Below, piece after piece: positions 1 to 7,939 of a stretch of DNA of 64,000 nt; the first letter of the stretch is position 1; each line of letters starts with the position of its first letter. This DNA comes from Dokdonella sp. (GTDB lineage: Bacteria; Pseudomonadota; Gammaproteobacteria; Xanthomonadales; Rhodanobacteraceae): contig NZ_JAHCAP010000001.1 in NCBI RefSeq assembly GCF_019634815.1, positions 62,001-126,000 on the forward strand. Direction: 5' to 3'. The notes beneath the pieces were generated by a model. It saw only the letters and a program-made list of their open reading frames with translations, did no database searches and was not told the DNA's origin. The translations under genes were made by a program, and so were the position numbers.

Positions 1-873
1 GCGATCGAACTCAATGCCGCTGCGGTCGAGATGAACAAGGCCGCATTCAACTGGGGCCGACTGGCTGCGCATGACCCGGTTGCGGTGCGCAAGGCGGCCG
101 GCCTGCCGCATCCGCATCTGCCCTCGGGCGCGATTGCGTTGGCGCTGCCGCTGCGCAAGCCCGCAACGAGCTCGGATGGCGCAATGGCCGCAGCGCTCGA
201 CGATGGCACGCTCAGCAGCTCGCTCGATGAGCGCATCGCGCGCCGCGTGGCCTTCCTCGGCGAGTACCAGAATGCCGCCTACGCCGCGAAATACCGCGCC
301 CTGGTCGACAAGGTGCGCGCCGCCGAGGCCGCCGCGTTGCCGGGTAGCAGTGCGCTCGGCGAAGCGGTCGCGCGTTACGCGTTCAAGCTGATGTCCTTCA
401 AGGACGAATACGAAGTCGCGCGCCTGTACGCCTCGGGCGAATTCGAGCAGCGCCTCAAGCAGGTCTTCGACGGCGATTACCGCGTGCATTTCAATCTCGC
501 GCCGCCGCTGTTCGCCAAGCGCGACGCCGAGGGGCGTTTGATCAAGGCCGAATACGGGCCGCGGATGATGACCGCGTTCAAGCTGCTGGCGAAGTTGCGC
601 TTCCTGCGCGGCAGCGTATTCGACGTGTTCGGCTACACCGCCGAGCGGCGCGAGGAGCGCAAGCTGATCGCCGAGTACTTCACGATCGTCGATGAACTGC
701 TGTCCGGGCTCGACGCGGGCAACCACGCGCTCGCGACCGAAATCGCCTCGATTCCCGAGCAGATCCGCGGCTTCGGACACGTCAAGGAGCGTCATCTGGA
801 CAAGGCACGCGAACGGCAAGCAGCCTTGCTTGCGCAATGGCGCAATCCGCAAGCTCGGCGCGACGCGGCTTGA
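1..873 (+). CDS. indolepyruvate ferredoxin oxidoreductase, C-terminal part
   Basis: This is the last 290 residues of a protein whose start lies before the window; the frame is open from base 1. It resembles the C-terminal end of the large fused (IorA-IorB type) proteobacterial indolepyruvate ferredoxin oxidoreductase, which oxidatively decarboxylates arylpyruvates from aromatic amino acid breakdown and passes electrons to ferredoxin. Recognisable stretches are ELNAAAVEMNKAAFNWGR near the left edge, DEYEVARLY near residue 134, GDYRVHFNLAPPLFAKRD, FGYTAERREERKLIAEY and the terminal IRGFGHVKERHL. The TPP and Fe-S domains are outside the window, so activity cannot be judged. The stop is 22 bases from the convergent gene that follows. 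Confidence 0.85.
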   Translation, partial: AIELNAAAVEMNKAAFNWGRLAAHDPVAVRKAAGLPHPHLPSGAIALALPLRKPATSSDGAMAAALDDGTLSSSLDERIARRVAFLGEYQNAAYAAKYRALVDKVRAAEAAALPGSSALGEAVARYAFKLMSFKDEYEVARLYASGEFEQRLKQVFDGDYRVHFNLAPPLFAKRDAEGRLIKAEYGPRMMTAFKLLAKLRFLRGSVFDVFGYTAERREERKLIAEYFTIVDELLSGLDAGNHALATEIASIPEQIRGFGHVKERHLDKARERQAALLAQWRNPQARRDAA

Positions 874-895
874 TCGCGCCGCGCCTGCCGATGCC

Positions 896-1531
896 TTAGC
901 GTGCAGCCACGCGCGGGCGCAGATCGTCGACCAGACGCTTGCGACTGCTGCGCGCAAATTCGGCCGGCGAGAAGGGCATCGCCGCTGCGGCATAGTCGTC
1001 GATCAGGCGCAGCAATTCCTCGCGTGCGATGCCCGCTGGCTGCGCCTCACTGCCGTTGGCGGTCACTGCCGTGAGTCGTTCCTGCAGGCATTCCTTGCGC
1101 GCAATGCCTGCGCCGCTCGCGGGGTCGGCAACGCATAAGCCGAAGGTGCCGTCGAGAAAAGCGGGAATGTAGTTCTGCCGAATCTTCGCGTCGATTGCTG
1201 CAGGATCCTCGCCTGTGCCTGCGAGCGCCGCGTGCAGTTCCGCGCTCAAGACAGCCAACACCGCGTCGCGCTCGCCACCGGCAGCCGCGCGCTCGGCGAT
1301 CGCCACCCAGCGCAGGCATTCGGGGCGGAAATACTCGCCCGCTGCGGCCTGCTGAGCTTCGATGCGGCCGAAAACCGCCGACTCGATCGCGTCGCCATCG
1401 CAGACATAGGTCGCGCGCGGAACCGCCCCGAGTTCGATCAAGGTCGCCAGGCGTTGTTCGGAGATCTCGGCCATCTCGGTGAAGCGCTGCCGGGAGACGA
1501 AGTGCCTGTGCAGATATTCGTCGAGCGTCAT
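896..1531 (-). CDS. DUF6058-like protein
   Basis: A 211-residue protein of unknown function. It opens with MTLDEYLHRHFVSRQRF, then a helix-turn-helix-like stretch (residues about 15-40), a short segment carrying YVCDGDAIES, and a long mostly helical remainder. This architecture recalls the DUF6058 family, often labelled natural-product-biosynthesis related in Xanthomonadales; that is recall, not a search. I chose the ATG at 1531 because GGAGAG sits about four bases upstream; a longer reading from 1576 lacks a ribosome site. It has no signal peptide or membrane segment, so it is probably cytoplasmic. It is convergent with the oxidoreductase and lies 70 bases downstream of plsB on the same strand, so it may share plsB transcription. 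Confidence 0.7.
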   Translation of the reverse strand: MTLDEYLHRHFVSRQRFTEMAEISEQRLATLIELGAVPRATYVCDGDAIESAVFGRIEAQQAAAGEYFRPECLRWVAIAERAAAGGERDAVLAVLSAELHAALAGTGEDPAAIDAKIRQNYIPAFLDGTFGLCVADPASGAGIARKECLQERLTAVTANGSEAQPAGIAREELLRLIDDYAAAAMPFSPAEFARSSRKRLVDDLRPRVAAR

Positions 1532-1601
1532 GTGCTCTCCATTGGCATGTCTGGGGCGCCGTGACGATCGCGCCACTCGATCAGTCTTGCCTCAGGCTGG
1601 T

Positions 1602-4133
1602 TCAATTCGAGTCGCTTTCGGCTGCGCTGTCACGCGCGAGTTCGGCTTGTTTCTCCGGGGTCAGCTTGAGGATGCCGTGACGAATCTCGCGGCTGAGGAT
1701 CAAGCGCGCATCGGTGGCAACCGCGGCGAGTGAGGCATCGAAGGCGAGCTTGCCGGCATCGTCGTTCCACACCACGCGGCGTTCGCGCAATTTCTGGATG
1801 AAGCCGCGGAACAGGCTCTTGTCGAAGAATTCGGGTGCATTCAGCTCCTGCAGCAGCGACAGCCGCTGCGCGCTGAGCGTGCACAGATTCTCGAGCTCGG
1901 CGGAAGTCAGCGTGCCCGAGCCGTTCTTCACCAGCAGCGCGAGCGCGATGTAGTAGCGCTCGATCGCCGGCAACAGGTTGTCGGCCAGCGCACGCAACTG
2001 GAAGGCCGCATCGGTCTGACCCGGTCCGCGGCTGATGATGCGACCATCCGCGCTGGCGTGCAGCAGATCGCGGGCGACGAGGAAATCGATTGTCTGCTGC
2101 ACGCGCGTACCGAACTCTTCTTCGTCCCAGGGCAGGAACAACTCGGCCTGGACGAACGGATAGACGATGCGTCCCAGACGCAGGATCGAGGAGCGCGCGA
2201 TGCGTCGATTGTTGAGCAGGCAGCAGGCAACCCACGCCGCGCAGGCGAACAGGTGGCTGACATTGTTGCGGAAATAGCTGAGCAGAACACCGGCCTTGTC
2301 GTCGGCAACCAGCACATCGCCAAGCGGATGACTGACGCGGCGGATCCATTGCATGCTCTCGCCATAGGCGATGATCTGCGTGGCCGGCAGCGCGGAAACG
2401 GTGACGCGCGTCGAATACGGCAGTGCCTGCAGCAGCTCTTTCGACAAATCGAGCTGGGCGAGCAGATCGGTCTCGGACATCGCATGCTTGGGCGTGGCAA
2501 GCAGGGTGATGCCGAGCAGATTGACCGGATTGACGTCCGCGGCGCGATTGATGTTGACGAGGATGCGCTCGCCGAGCACGTCGACCGCGCTCTTGAGCCA
2601 ATTGGGCTTGGCTTCGGGATCGGCGGTCGCAGCGCGCCAGTCGGGCTCGATCTCGTCGAGCAGCGGGGTGAGAAACAGCGCTTCGCCGAAATTGACCGAG
2701 ACCGCACCGTAATTGCGGCGCAAGACGCCGAGATTGCGCAACATGCCGCCCCAGGATTCCTTTTCCTTGGGCTTGCCGGAAAGCTCGCCGATGTAGGACT
2801 CGCCTTCCATGACCTTCTCGTAGCCGATGTAGACCGGCTGGAACACCACCGGGCGATCAGGCTGGCGCAGGAAGCTGCGCAGGGTCATCGACAGCAAGCC
2901 GCCGCGCGGCGCGAGCATGCGTCCGGTGCGCGAGCGTCCGCCTTCGATGAAGTACATCAGCGAAATCCCGCGCGCGATGAGCTGGCTCATGTATTCGCGG
3001 AACACCGTCGAATAGAACGGATCGCTGAAACTGCGGCGCAGGAAGAAGGCGCCGCCCCGGCGCAGCAGGCCGCCGATCACCGGCAGGTTGAGATTGACGC
3101 CGGCGGCGATGTGCGGCACCGCCAGGCCATTGCGATAGAGCAGGTAGGGCAAGAGTGCATCGTCGGTGGTGCTGCGATGGCAGGGCACGAAGATCACTTC
3201 GTGACCCGGCGCGATCTCGCGCAACTTGTCGAAGTGATGCATGTGCACGCCGCGATAGATCTTCTCCCACAGCGCGGTGAGCAGGAACGAGGCAGAGCGC
3301 ACCACCAGATGCGACTGGTCCGCGGCGATTTCCCAGGCAAACGCGCGCGCCTTGGCGGCGGCGGCCTCGCGCGGGATGCCTTCGCGATTGGCATGGGCAT
3401 CGATTGCCTGCTGAACCGGTGCGGCATTGACCACGCCATCGATCAGGGTGCGCCGGTGCGAAAGATCGGGGCCGATCACCGCGGCGCGCACGCGGCGGAA
3501 ATGCACGCGCACGATGCGCTGCAATTTGCGCACGCCACGCTCGGTGCTGCTTTCGCCGGCGACGACGTCGCGCAGGCTTACCGGCGCGGCAAATTCGACC
3601 AGCGTGTCACGGCCATTGAGCGCGAGCGCGAGCAGGCGGCGGAAGCGGCCGACGACGACCCAGTTTTCGGAGAACAGAACGCTGAACCAACCCGACTCAC
3701 GTTGTGGCGCGCGACCGACGAAGATCGATACCGGCACCAGACGCACGTCGAGTTCGGGTGCACTGCGCACGGCCTCGGCGAGCAGGCTGAGGGTTTCCGA
3801 GCGGGTCGGATGCGGCGCGCGTCCGAACATCGGCGGCCGGCGCGAGAGCGTGATCACGGCGCGGCGACGACCGATCGGCAAGCGTTCGGCTGCCGCATAG
3901 GGCGAGGGCAAGCCGGCTTCCTGGCAGGCCTGTTCGAGAATCAGATTGTCCGACAGACCGTAGCGCTCGATGAGATACACCGTCGGACGCGGATCGTCGG
4001 GCAGCAGTGAAAGCACGTCCTCGGGCGTGCGCTGGATGCGCACCCAGGGCCGCAGCAAGCTGCCGAGGATGCGCAGCCAACGCGGCGCCTGCACGCCTGA
4101 TTGCGGTGCCGGCGCAGGAGATGGGTCGTTCAT
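1602..4133 (-). CDS. plsB: glycerol-3-phosphate 1-O-acyltransferase PlsB
   Basis: An 843-residue inner-membrane acyltransferase that makes lysophosphatidic acid from glycerol-3-phosphate and acyl-ACP or acyl-CoA, the first step of phospholipid synthesis. The diagnostic motifs are all present: HRSTTD (HX4D catalytic motif, about residues 318-323), HIAAGVNLNLPVIGG, GGAFFLRRSF, YFIEGGRSRTGR and PVVFQPVYIGYEKV. Length is close to E. coli PlsB (about 807), with a short Pro/Ala-rich N-terminal extension. The start is the ATG at 4133. A Rho-independent hairpin just upstream separates it from the lipoprotein gene on the same strand, so it probably has its own promoter. The very long open frame on the opposite strand across this gene is a GC-rich shadow. 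Confidence 0.96.
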   Translation of the reverse strand: MNDPSPAPAPQSGVQAPRWLRILGSLLRPWVRIQRTPEDVLSLLPDDPRPTVYLIERYGLSDNLILEQACQEAGLPSPYAAAERLPIGRRRAVITLSRRPPMFGRAPHPTRSETLSLLAEAVRSAPELDVRLVPVSIFVGRAPQRESGWFSVLFSENWVVVGRFRRLLALALNGRDTLVEFAAPVSLRDVVAGESSTERGVRKLQRIVRVHFRRVRAAVIGPDLSHRRTLIDGVVNAAPVQQAIDAHANREGIPREAAAAKARAFAWEIAADQSHLVVRSASFLLTALWEKIYRGVHMHHFDKLREIAPGHEVIFVPCHRSTTDDALLPYLLYRNGLAVPHIAAGVNLNLPVIGGLLRRGGAFFLRRSFSDPFYSTVFREYMSQLIARGISLMYFIEGGRSRTGRMLAPRGGLLSMTLRSFLRQPDRPVVFQPVYIGYEKVMEGESYIGELSGKPKEKESWGGMLRNLGVLRRNYGAVSVNFGEALFLTPLLDEIEPDWRAATADPEAKPNWLKSAVDVLGERILVNINRAADVNPVNLLGITLLATPKHAMSETDLLAQLDLSKELLQALPYSTRVTVSALPATQIIAYGESMQWIRRVSHPLGDVLVADDKAGVLLSYFRNNVSHLFACAAWVACCLLNNRRIARSSILRLGRIVYPFVQAELFLPWDEEEFGTRVQQTIDFLVARDLLHASADGRIISRGPGQTDAAFQLRALADNLLPAIERYYIALALLVKNGSGTLTSAELENLCTLSAQRLSLLQELNAPEFFDKSLFRGFIQKLRERRVVWNDDAGKLAFDASLAAVATDARLILSREIRHGILKLTPEKQAELARDSAAESDSN

Positions 4134-4154
4134 GCGCGCAGTCTAGCGGATGTG

Positions 4155-4180
4155 AAAAGTCCCGCCTTGCGCGGGACTTT
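4155..4180 (-). terminator. Rho-independent terminator after the 4.2 kb lipoprotein gene
   Basis: On the minus strand a perfect 10-bp stem (AAAGTCCCGC with GCGGGACTTT, five-base loop) runs into a TTTT tract. It lies in the 123-base gap between the lipoprotein stop and the plsB start, so it ends the lipoprotein transcript before plsB. Confidence 0.7.
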
Positions 4181-4256
4181 GCGACAGCGAACACGCATCA
4201 CGCCGCATTCGCCTGCGGGCCATGCCGCGCATGACCCGCGCTGGAGAGGGCAAGAC

Positions 4257-5198
4257 TCAGCCCTGTGCTTCGGGCTTTTCCGCCGACTCCGCGGCTGGCG
4301 CCACCTCGGGTGTGGCAGCTTCATCGGCGGCCTTGGCCGCGGCCTTGTCCTTGATCTTCTCGATGGTGTCCTTGCCGTACCAGCGGCCGTCGACGTTGAC
4401 CATGTCGGCCTCGCCGGTCAGCGGCGTGCCCAACAGCGTGTAGGCGATCTTGATCTTGGCGGTCTTGCCGTCGTTGCTGACGACTTCGGGCTTGATCGAA
4501 TCGAGCGTCTGGTCGAACGAGAAGCCATAGACGTTGAGGGCCGCCTTGAACGCGGCAAATGCCGTCTTGCCCTTTTCCATGCCCTGCTCGTAGCTCAGCG
4601 CGCGCGCCTCGTCGATCGACTTGAGGTTGAGATCACGCGCCGCCTTGACCACGATCGCGATCACCTGCTTGACCTTGGCCGGATCGGTGAAGCGGGTCTT
4701 GGTGACCCAGGCACCGAGCGCGTTGATCGCGGCCAGGGCCTGTTGCTTGGATTCTTCGGACATGTCCTTGTTCTGCTGCACCATGCCCTGCAGCCAACCC
4801 GATCCCATCGCCACGTACATCGGAATCTGCTGCTGGTACTGCGCATCGAAGGCGGTGAGCTGCGGTTCGATTTCGGCGTAGATCTTCTCTTCGGCGTCGG
4901 GGGCGGTGAGCTTGCCGATGGTATCGGCGAACTTCTGCCGCTCTTCGTCGGTGATCGGATCCTGATCCTTGTTCCAGTCGGCCTTGATCTTGGCGAACTC
5001 GGCGGGCGGCAGCGAATTCTTCATGAGACCGTCGAAATCACCCGCCTTGAGCAGCTTGACCGAAGCCATCAGCGCGCCATCGGGCGAGGTCGCAGCAGCG
5101 GCTTGCTCGGCGGGCGCGGTTTGCGGCTCCTTCTGGCAGCCGACGGCAACGAGGGCGAGCGCACTGAGCAAGGCAATGCGAAACAGGGGCTTGTTCAT
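4257..5198 (-). CDS. hypothetical lipoprotein
   Basis: A 313-residue lipoprotein of unknown function. The N-terminus is a type II signal peptide with Cys21 in the context VAVGC, followed by an Ala/Gln/Glu-rich linker. The central region (about residues 45-230) is helical, rich in Lys, Asp and Met. The C-terminal part (about 235-285) reads like a small beta domain, containing IKIAYTLLGTPLTGEADMVN and DGRWYGKD, the kind of segment seen in DUF4878-like or NTF2-like lipoproteins. An Ala/Glu-rich tail follows. It appears monocistronic: the upstream phosphatase transcript ends at a hairpin near 5.3 kb and its own ends at 4155-4180. I do not recognise a specific function. Confidence 0.8.
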   Translation of the reverse strand: MNKPLFRIALLSALALVAVGCQKEPQTAPAEQAAAATSPDGALMASVKLLKAGDFDGLMKNSLPPAEFAKIKADWNKDQDPITDEERQKFADTIGKLTAPDAEEKIYAEIEPQLTAFDAQYQQQIPMYVAMGSGWLQGMVQQNKDMSEESKQQALAAINALGAWVTKTRFTDPAKVKQVIAIVVKAARDLNLKSIDEARALSYEQGMEKGKTAFAAFKAALNVYGFSFDQTLDSIKPEVVSNDGKTAKIKIAYTLLGTPLTGEADMVNVDGRWYGKDTIEKIKDKAAAKAADEAATPEVAPAAESAEKPEAQG

Positions 5199-5281
5199 GA
5201 TTGGATCCAGGATTCCAGGTGGGATTGCGGGAGCGGCACTCTAGCAGATCGGCCCCACGCGGCCGGTTGCCGAAAGGCACA

Positions 5282-5316
5282 AAAAGAAAGCCCGGGCGAT
5301 GGGAATCGTCCGGGCC
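5282..5316 (-). terminator. Rho-independent terminator
   Basis: On the minus strand, GCCCGGACGA pairs with TCGCCCGGGC (one G-T wobble, six-base loop) and runs into TTTCTTTTT. It ends the candidate small RNA and any read-through from the phosphatase gene upstream. Confidence 0.8.
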
Positions 5317-5393
5317 AAGTTCCGGTCAAGCCGGAGGAGGAAGTCTGGCGTCCTTGCGATTTCGGGATACCACCACGAACTCGAAAAAACCAT
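5282..5393 (-). ncRNA. candidate small RNA with an anti-Shine-Dalgarno segment
   Basis: A near-consensus promoter (5400-5428) fires into a stretch of about 112 bases that ends in a strong Rho-independent terminator, with no convincing gene inside. Read on the minus strand the predicted RNA has three stem-loops: a 5-bp UUUCG/CGAAA stem, a UCCGG/CCGGA hairpin, and the 10-bp terminator stem (5291-5316) followed by UUUCUUUUU. Between stems 1 and 2 lies CUUCCUCCUCC, complementary to Shine-Dalgarno sequences, as in trans-acting riboregulators. The predicted +1 coincides with an ATG that would open a leaderless peptide, so a small coding RNA is an alternative. No resemblance to a named RNA is claimed. 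Confidence 0.5.
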
Positions 5394-5399
5394 GCGCGG

Positions 5400-5428
5400 A
5401 CTATAGTTGGCGATCAATCTTTACGCAA
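5400..5428 (-). promoter_or_regulatory. sigma-70 promoter of the candidate small RNA
   Basis: On the minus strand, TTGCGT (5423-5428) and TATAGT (5400-5405) are separated by exactly 17 bases, in a locally AT-rich patch (5400-5480) that stands out from its GC-rich surroundings. The predicted +1 is at 5393. Confidence 0.6.
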
Positions 5429-5458
5429 TACTTCAATATGATCGATACAAGTTGTTGA

Positions 5459-6376
5459 TCAATAACGAAGATTATCGAGCTTTTCCTGGCGCCTTTGTGC
5501 GGGCGGCTGCTTCCAGTCGTTGCCGAACAGGGCCGGCTCCCAGGAGCCATAGGTCGGGTTGGGCAGCACGAACCAGCGCTCGCCGATCCAGGGCAGATAG
5601 GGTTCGACCGCAGCCTTGCGTTGGGCCAGCGTGTTGGGGCGGGCCTCGAGGAAATCGCCCAGCTGATCACCGAACTGCATGAGCACGCGATAGCGCTGGC
5701 CGATCAGGCGCCGCCGGCAACTCTTGTCGCTCTTGCCCTGTGGCGTGCAGCCGGGGACATCGGTGCCCTGCCCGAGAAAGACTTTCTCGCCCGCAGCGAT
5801 CGGAAAACCCTCGCTGCTCAGGTTGGCGAGCGTGACTTCGTTGAGCTCCGTGTCGCGATTGGACAGATAAAACACGGTTACGCCGTGTTTGGCTGCAAAA
5901 TTCGTGAACTCGCGCGCGCCGGGCAGGGCCTTGGCTGCCTTTTCCTCGCACCACTGCGTCCACAGCGCGTCTTCATGGGTCTTGCCCGCGCGCACCAGTC
6001 GCGCCGCATACGGCGAGTTGTCGAGCACGGTTTCGTCGATGTCGAGAATGATCGCCGGCTTGAGCTTGCGTACCGGGCCGCTGCGGTCCGCGTGCGCCAA
6101 TGCGTCCCAACTGCGATCCTTGAGCGCGCGTGCGAGGGTGTCGGTGGCGTCGCGGTAGACCTCGAGATAGATGAGGTCGTGCTCGATCGCGGTCTGCGAC
6201 CAGGCCACCGCATTGAGATTGTCGTTGGGTGCAGGCCCGCTCACCGCAGGTGCGGGCACCGGCATCGCGGCTGGCGTGGCGGGCGGTGCGGATACGGGTC
6301 GGCTTGCGGGCGTGGCACAGGCACCGAGCAGCACTGACAGCAACACCACGATGAACGAATGACGATGGGGATTCAT
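5459..6376 (-). CDS. 5'-nucleotidase, lipoprotein e(P4) family (class C acid phosphatase)
   Basis: A 305-residue HAD-superfamily phosphatase anchored in the outer membrane, which would remove phosphate from nucleotides and other phosphomonoesters in the periplasm. The signal peptide ends at LGAC (Cys20), then a Pro/Ala linker to about residue 50. The catalytic motif DIDETVLDN gives nucleophile Asp112 and acid/base Asp114. Later HAD motifs include YLSNRD and the GDQLGDF region near the C-terminus. Haemophilus e(P4) uses the same layout. The ATG at 6376 is preceded by GGAG at good spacing; upstream in-frame sequence has no lipobox logic. The gene runs alone on the minus strand and its transcript would meet the small-RNA region at 5.4 kb. 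Confidence 0.9.
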   Translation of the reverse strand: MNPHRHSFIVVLLSVLLGACATPASRPVSAPPATPAAMPVPAPAVSGPAPNDNLNAVAWSQTAIEHDLIYLEVYRDATDTLARALKDRSWDALAHADRSGPVRKLKPAIILDIDETVLDNSPYAARLVRAGKTHEDALWTQWCEEKAAKALPGAREFTNFAAKHGVTVFYLSNRDTELNEVTLANLSSEGFPIAAGEKVFLGQGTDVPGCTPQGKSDKSCRRRLIGQRYRVLMQFGDQLGDFLEARPNTLAQRKAAVEPYLPWIGERWFVLPNPTYGSWEPALFGNDWKQPPAQRRQEKLDNLRY

Positions 6377-6564
6377 TGCAACTCCGAAATGGACATTGAC
6401 GGGTTCAGCCAAGGCACCTTGGCACCAAGCGGCACCGTGCTCGGCCCTTCCACTCCAGGTCGGGGCGCGTTGCGCAATGCCGGCCGGCGACGGCCTGCTA
6501 GGATCACCGCTGAAGTTTAAAGCACCCCGACGCAGCATCGTTGCCGCGCCGGCACGGAGACCTG

Positions 6565-7578
6565 ATGAGTCCGATCGCCAACCTGCGCTTCACCCTCGCC
6601 GCCTGCATCATCGCCGCACTTGCGTTGCTGGCGGTGCTGCACCTGCACCTGCTGTCGGCCCTGATCGCGGGCCTGTTCGTGTTTGCGTTGATCGACATGC
6701 TGGCGCCGCATGTGCAGCGCTACCTGCCGCGCTCGAACGCATACCGCATTGCGGTGTTCGTGCTGAGCGTGGTCGTGGTCGGCCTGATCACCCTGGCCGT
6801 GCTCTTGACGATTTCACTGGTGCGCAAGGAGATCGGCGATCCCAAGGTGTTTTTCGACAACCTCAATCCCCTGCTCGATCGCGCCCGCGGCCAGTTGCCC
6901 GGCTGGATCGTCGATCACCTGCCCGACAACATCACCGAAATGCGCGTGGCCGCGCTCGACTGGCTGCGCCAACATGCCAGTACGCTGCAACTGGCCGGCA
7001 AGGCGGCAGCACGCAGCCTCGCGCACCTTCTGATCGGCATGGTGCTGGGCGCGATGATTGCGCTCGCCGCCAATGGCAGTCGGGGCCAGGGCCGCACGCC
7101 CTTCATCGCCGCGCTGCACGCGCGCAGCCGCAACCTGCTCGACGCCTTCCGCGACATCGTCTTCGCCCAGGTCAAGATCTCGGCGATCAACACCGTGCTC
7201 ACCGGCATCTTCCTGCTCGCCTTGTTGCCGCTGTTCAGCACGCCGATTCCGTTCGCCAAGACCCTGGTCGTCATCACCTTCATCGTCGGCTTGCTGCCGG
7301 TGGTCGGCAACCTCGTCTCCAACACCGTGATCTTCATCGCCGCGCTGTCGGTGTCGTTCGGCGACGCGGTCGCCGCGCTGACCTTCCTCGTGCTCATCCA
7401 CAAGCTCGAGTACTTCCTCAACGCGCGCATCGTCGGCACCCAGATCCACGCCCGCGCCTGGGAACTGTTGGTGGCCATGCTGGTGATGGAATCGGCCTTC
7501 GGCATCGGCGGCCTCATCGCCGCACCGATCTACTACGCCTTCCTCAAGCGCGAGCTGGCCGAGGCGAAACTTGTTTGA
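6565..7578 (+). CDS. AI-2E family transporter (PerM/YdiK type permease)
   Basis: A 337-residue polytopic inner-membrane protein of the AI-2E transporter (formerly UPF0118) family. Hydrophobic segments occur near residues 8-25, 28-45, 60-85, then after a soluble periplasmic region (about 85-145) near 150-170, 210-235, 240-265, 270-290 and 305-325. Family-typical stretches are ISAINTVLTGIFLL and FIVGLLPVVGNLVSN, and the ending HARAWELLVAMLVMES is characteristic. Members move various substrates, and AI-2 transport should not be assumed here. The ATG at 6565 has GGAGA five bases upstream. A possible -10 (TAGGAT, near 6499) precedes it. Confidence 0.88.
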   Translation: MSPIANLRFTLAACIIAALALLAVLHLHLLSALIAGLFVFALIDMLAPHVQRYLPRSNAYRIAVFVLSVVVVGLITLAVLLTISLVRKEIGDPKVFFDNLNPLLDRARGQLPGWIVDHLPDNITEMRVAALDWLRQHASTLQLAGKAAARSLAHLLIGMVLGAMIALAANGSRGQGRTPFIAALHARSRNLLDAFRDIVFAQVKISAINTVLTGIFLLALLPLFSTPIPFAKTLVVITFIVGLLPVVGNLVSNTVIFIAALSVSFGDAVAALTFLVLIHKLEYFLNARIVGTQIHARAWELLVAMLVMESAFGIGGLIAAPIYYAFLKRELAEAKLV

Positions 7579-7605
7579 TCGAGTTCACGAAATTCGGGCT
7601 TGACG

Positions 7606-7616
7606 CCCCCCCCCCC
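7606..7616 (+). repeat. homopolymeric C11 tract
   Basis: Eleven consecutive C residues lie about 70 bases upstream of the small secreted-peptide gene, in its presumed promoter or leader. Tracts of this length slip readily during replication and can also be miscounted by sequencing. Confidence 0.9.
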
Positions 7617-7685
7617 GCCGTCCTTCACACTCATGATGCGCCACAGATGATTGGCGCACTCACCCATGGAAAAGGAGAGAGTTCC

Positions 7686-7898
7686 GTGAAGTACATCATA
7701 TCCACATCGCTCGCACTGTTTTGTCTTGGCTTGGCTTTTGGCGCATCGAAAGCAAGAGCCGAAGAATCGGTCATCATTGATCACACCGAGTTCACTTGTA
7801 CAAATGCGTGCGAGGTTTATGTCTTGCCAAACGGTGGTTGGGGTGTTCGTGATTGCTGCGGTGGATCCATTATCCGGATCGTTCTTGTACGTAAATAG
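7686..7898 (+). CDS. small secreted cysteine-rich peptide, unknown
   Basis: A 70-residue precursor beginning at GTG 7686 with AAGGAGAG upstream. Residues 1 to about 25 form a standard Sec signal peptide (Lys, then ISTSLALFCLGLAFG, cleavage after ARA), leaving a mature peptide of about 44-45 residues with four cysteines arranged as FTCTNACE and RDCCGGS and a basic end, LVRK. The cysteine pattern suggests two disulfides once in the periplasm or outside. Base composition is clearly more AT-rich than the neighbours. The next gene starts only about 40 bases downstream, so the two are probably co-transcribed. I do not recognise the family; a secreted effector, bacteriocin-like peptide or envelope peptide are all possible. 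Confidence 0.65.
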   Translation: MKYIISTSLALFCLGLAFGASKARAEESVIIDHTEFTCTNACEVYVLPNGGWGVRDCCGGSIIRIVLVRK

Positions 7899-7939
7899 TC
7901 CGTCTGGGCCTTACCCGTAGCTGCAGTTCGGAGATGATC

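Noticed and set aside
2058..4010. A 650-codon open frame on the plus strand opposite plsB
   Set aside because: It lies antisense to a clear PlsB, has no ribosome site and shows the Arg/Ala/His/Gln-rich composition of GC-rich shadow frames. The same holds for long antisense frames over rep (9376-10716), pepN (14257-15711), the kinase at 30.6-32.5 kb, prc (51664-53930) and the regulator (54490-56619).
5330..5352. GGAGGAGGAAGTC on the plus strand, like the start of RNase P RNA
   Set aside because: Only a few bases match. The rest of the region is too short for RNase P RNA and is better explained by the minus-strand RNA candidate.
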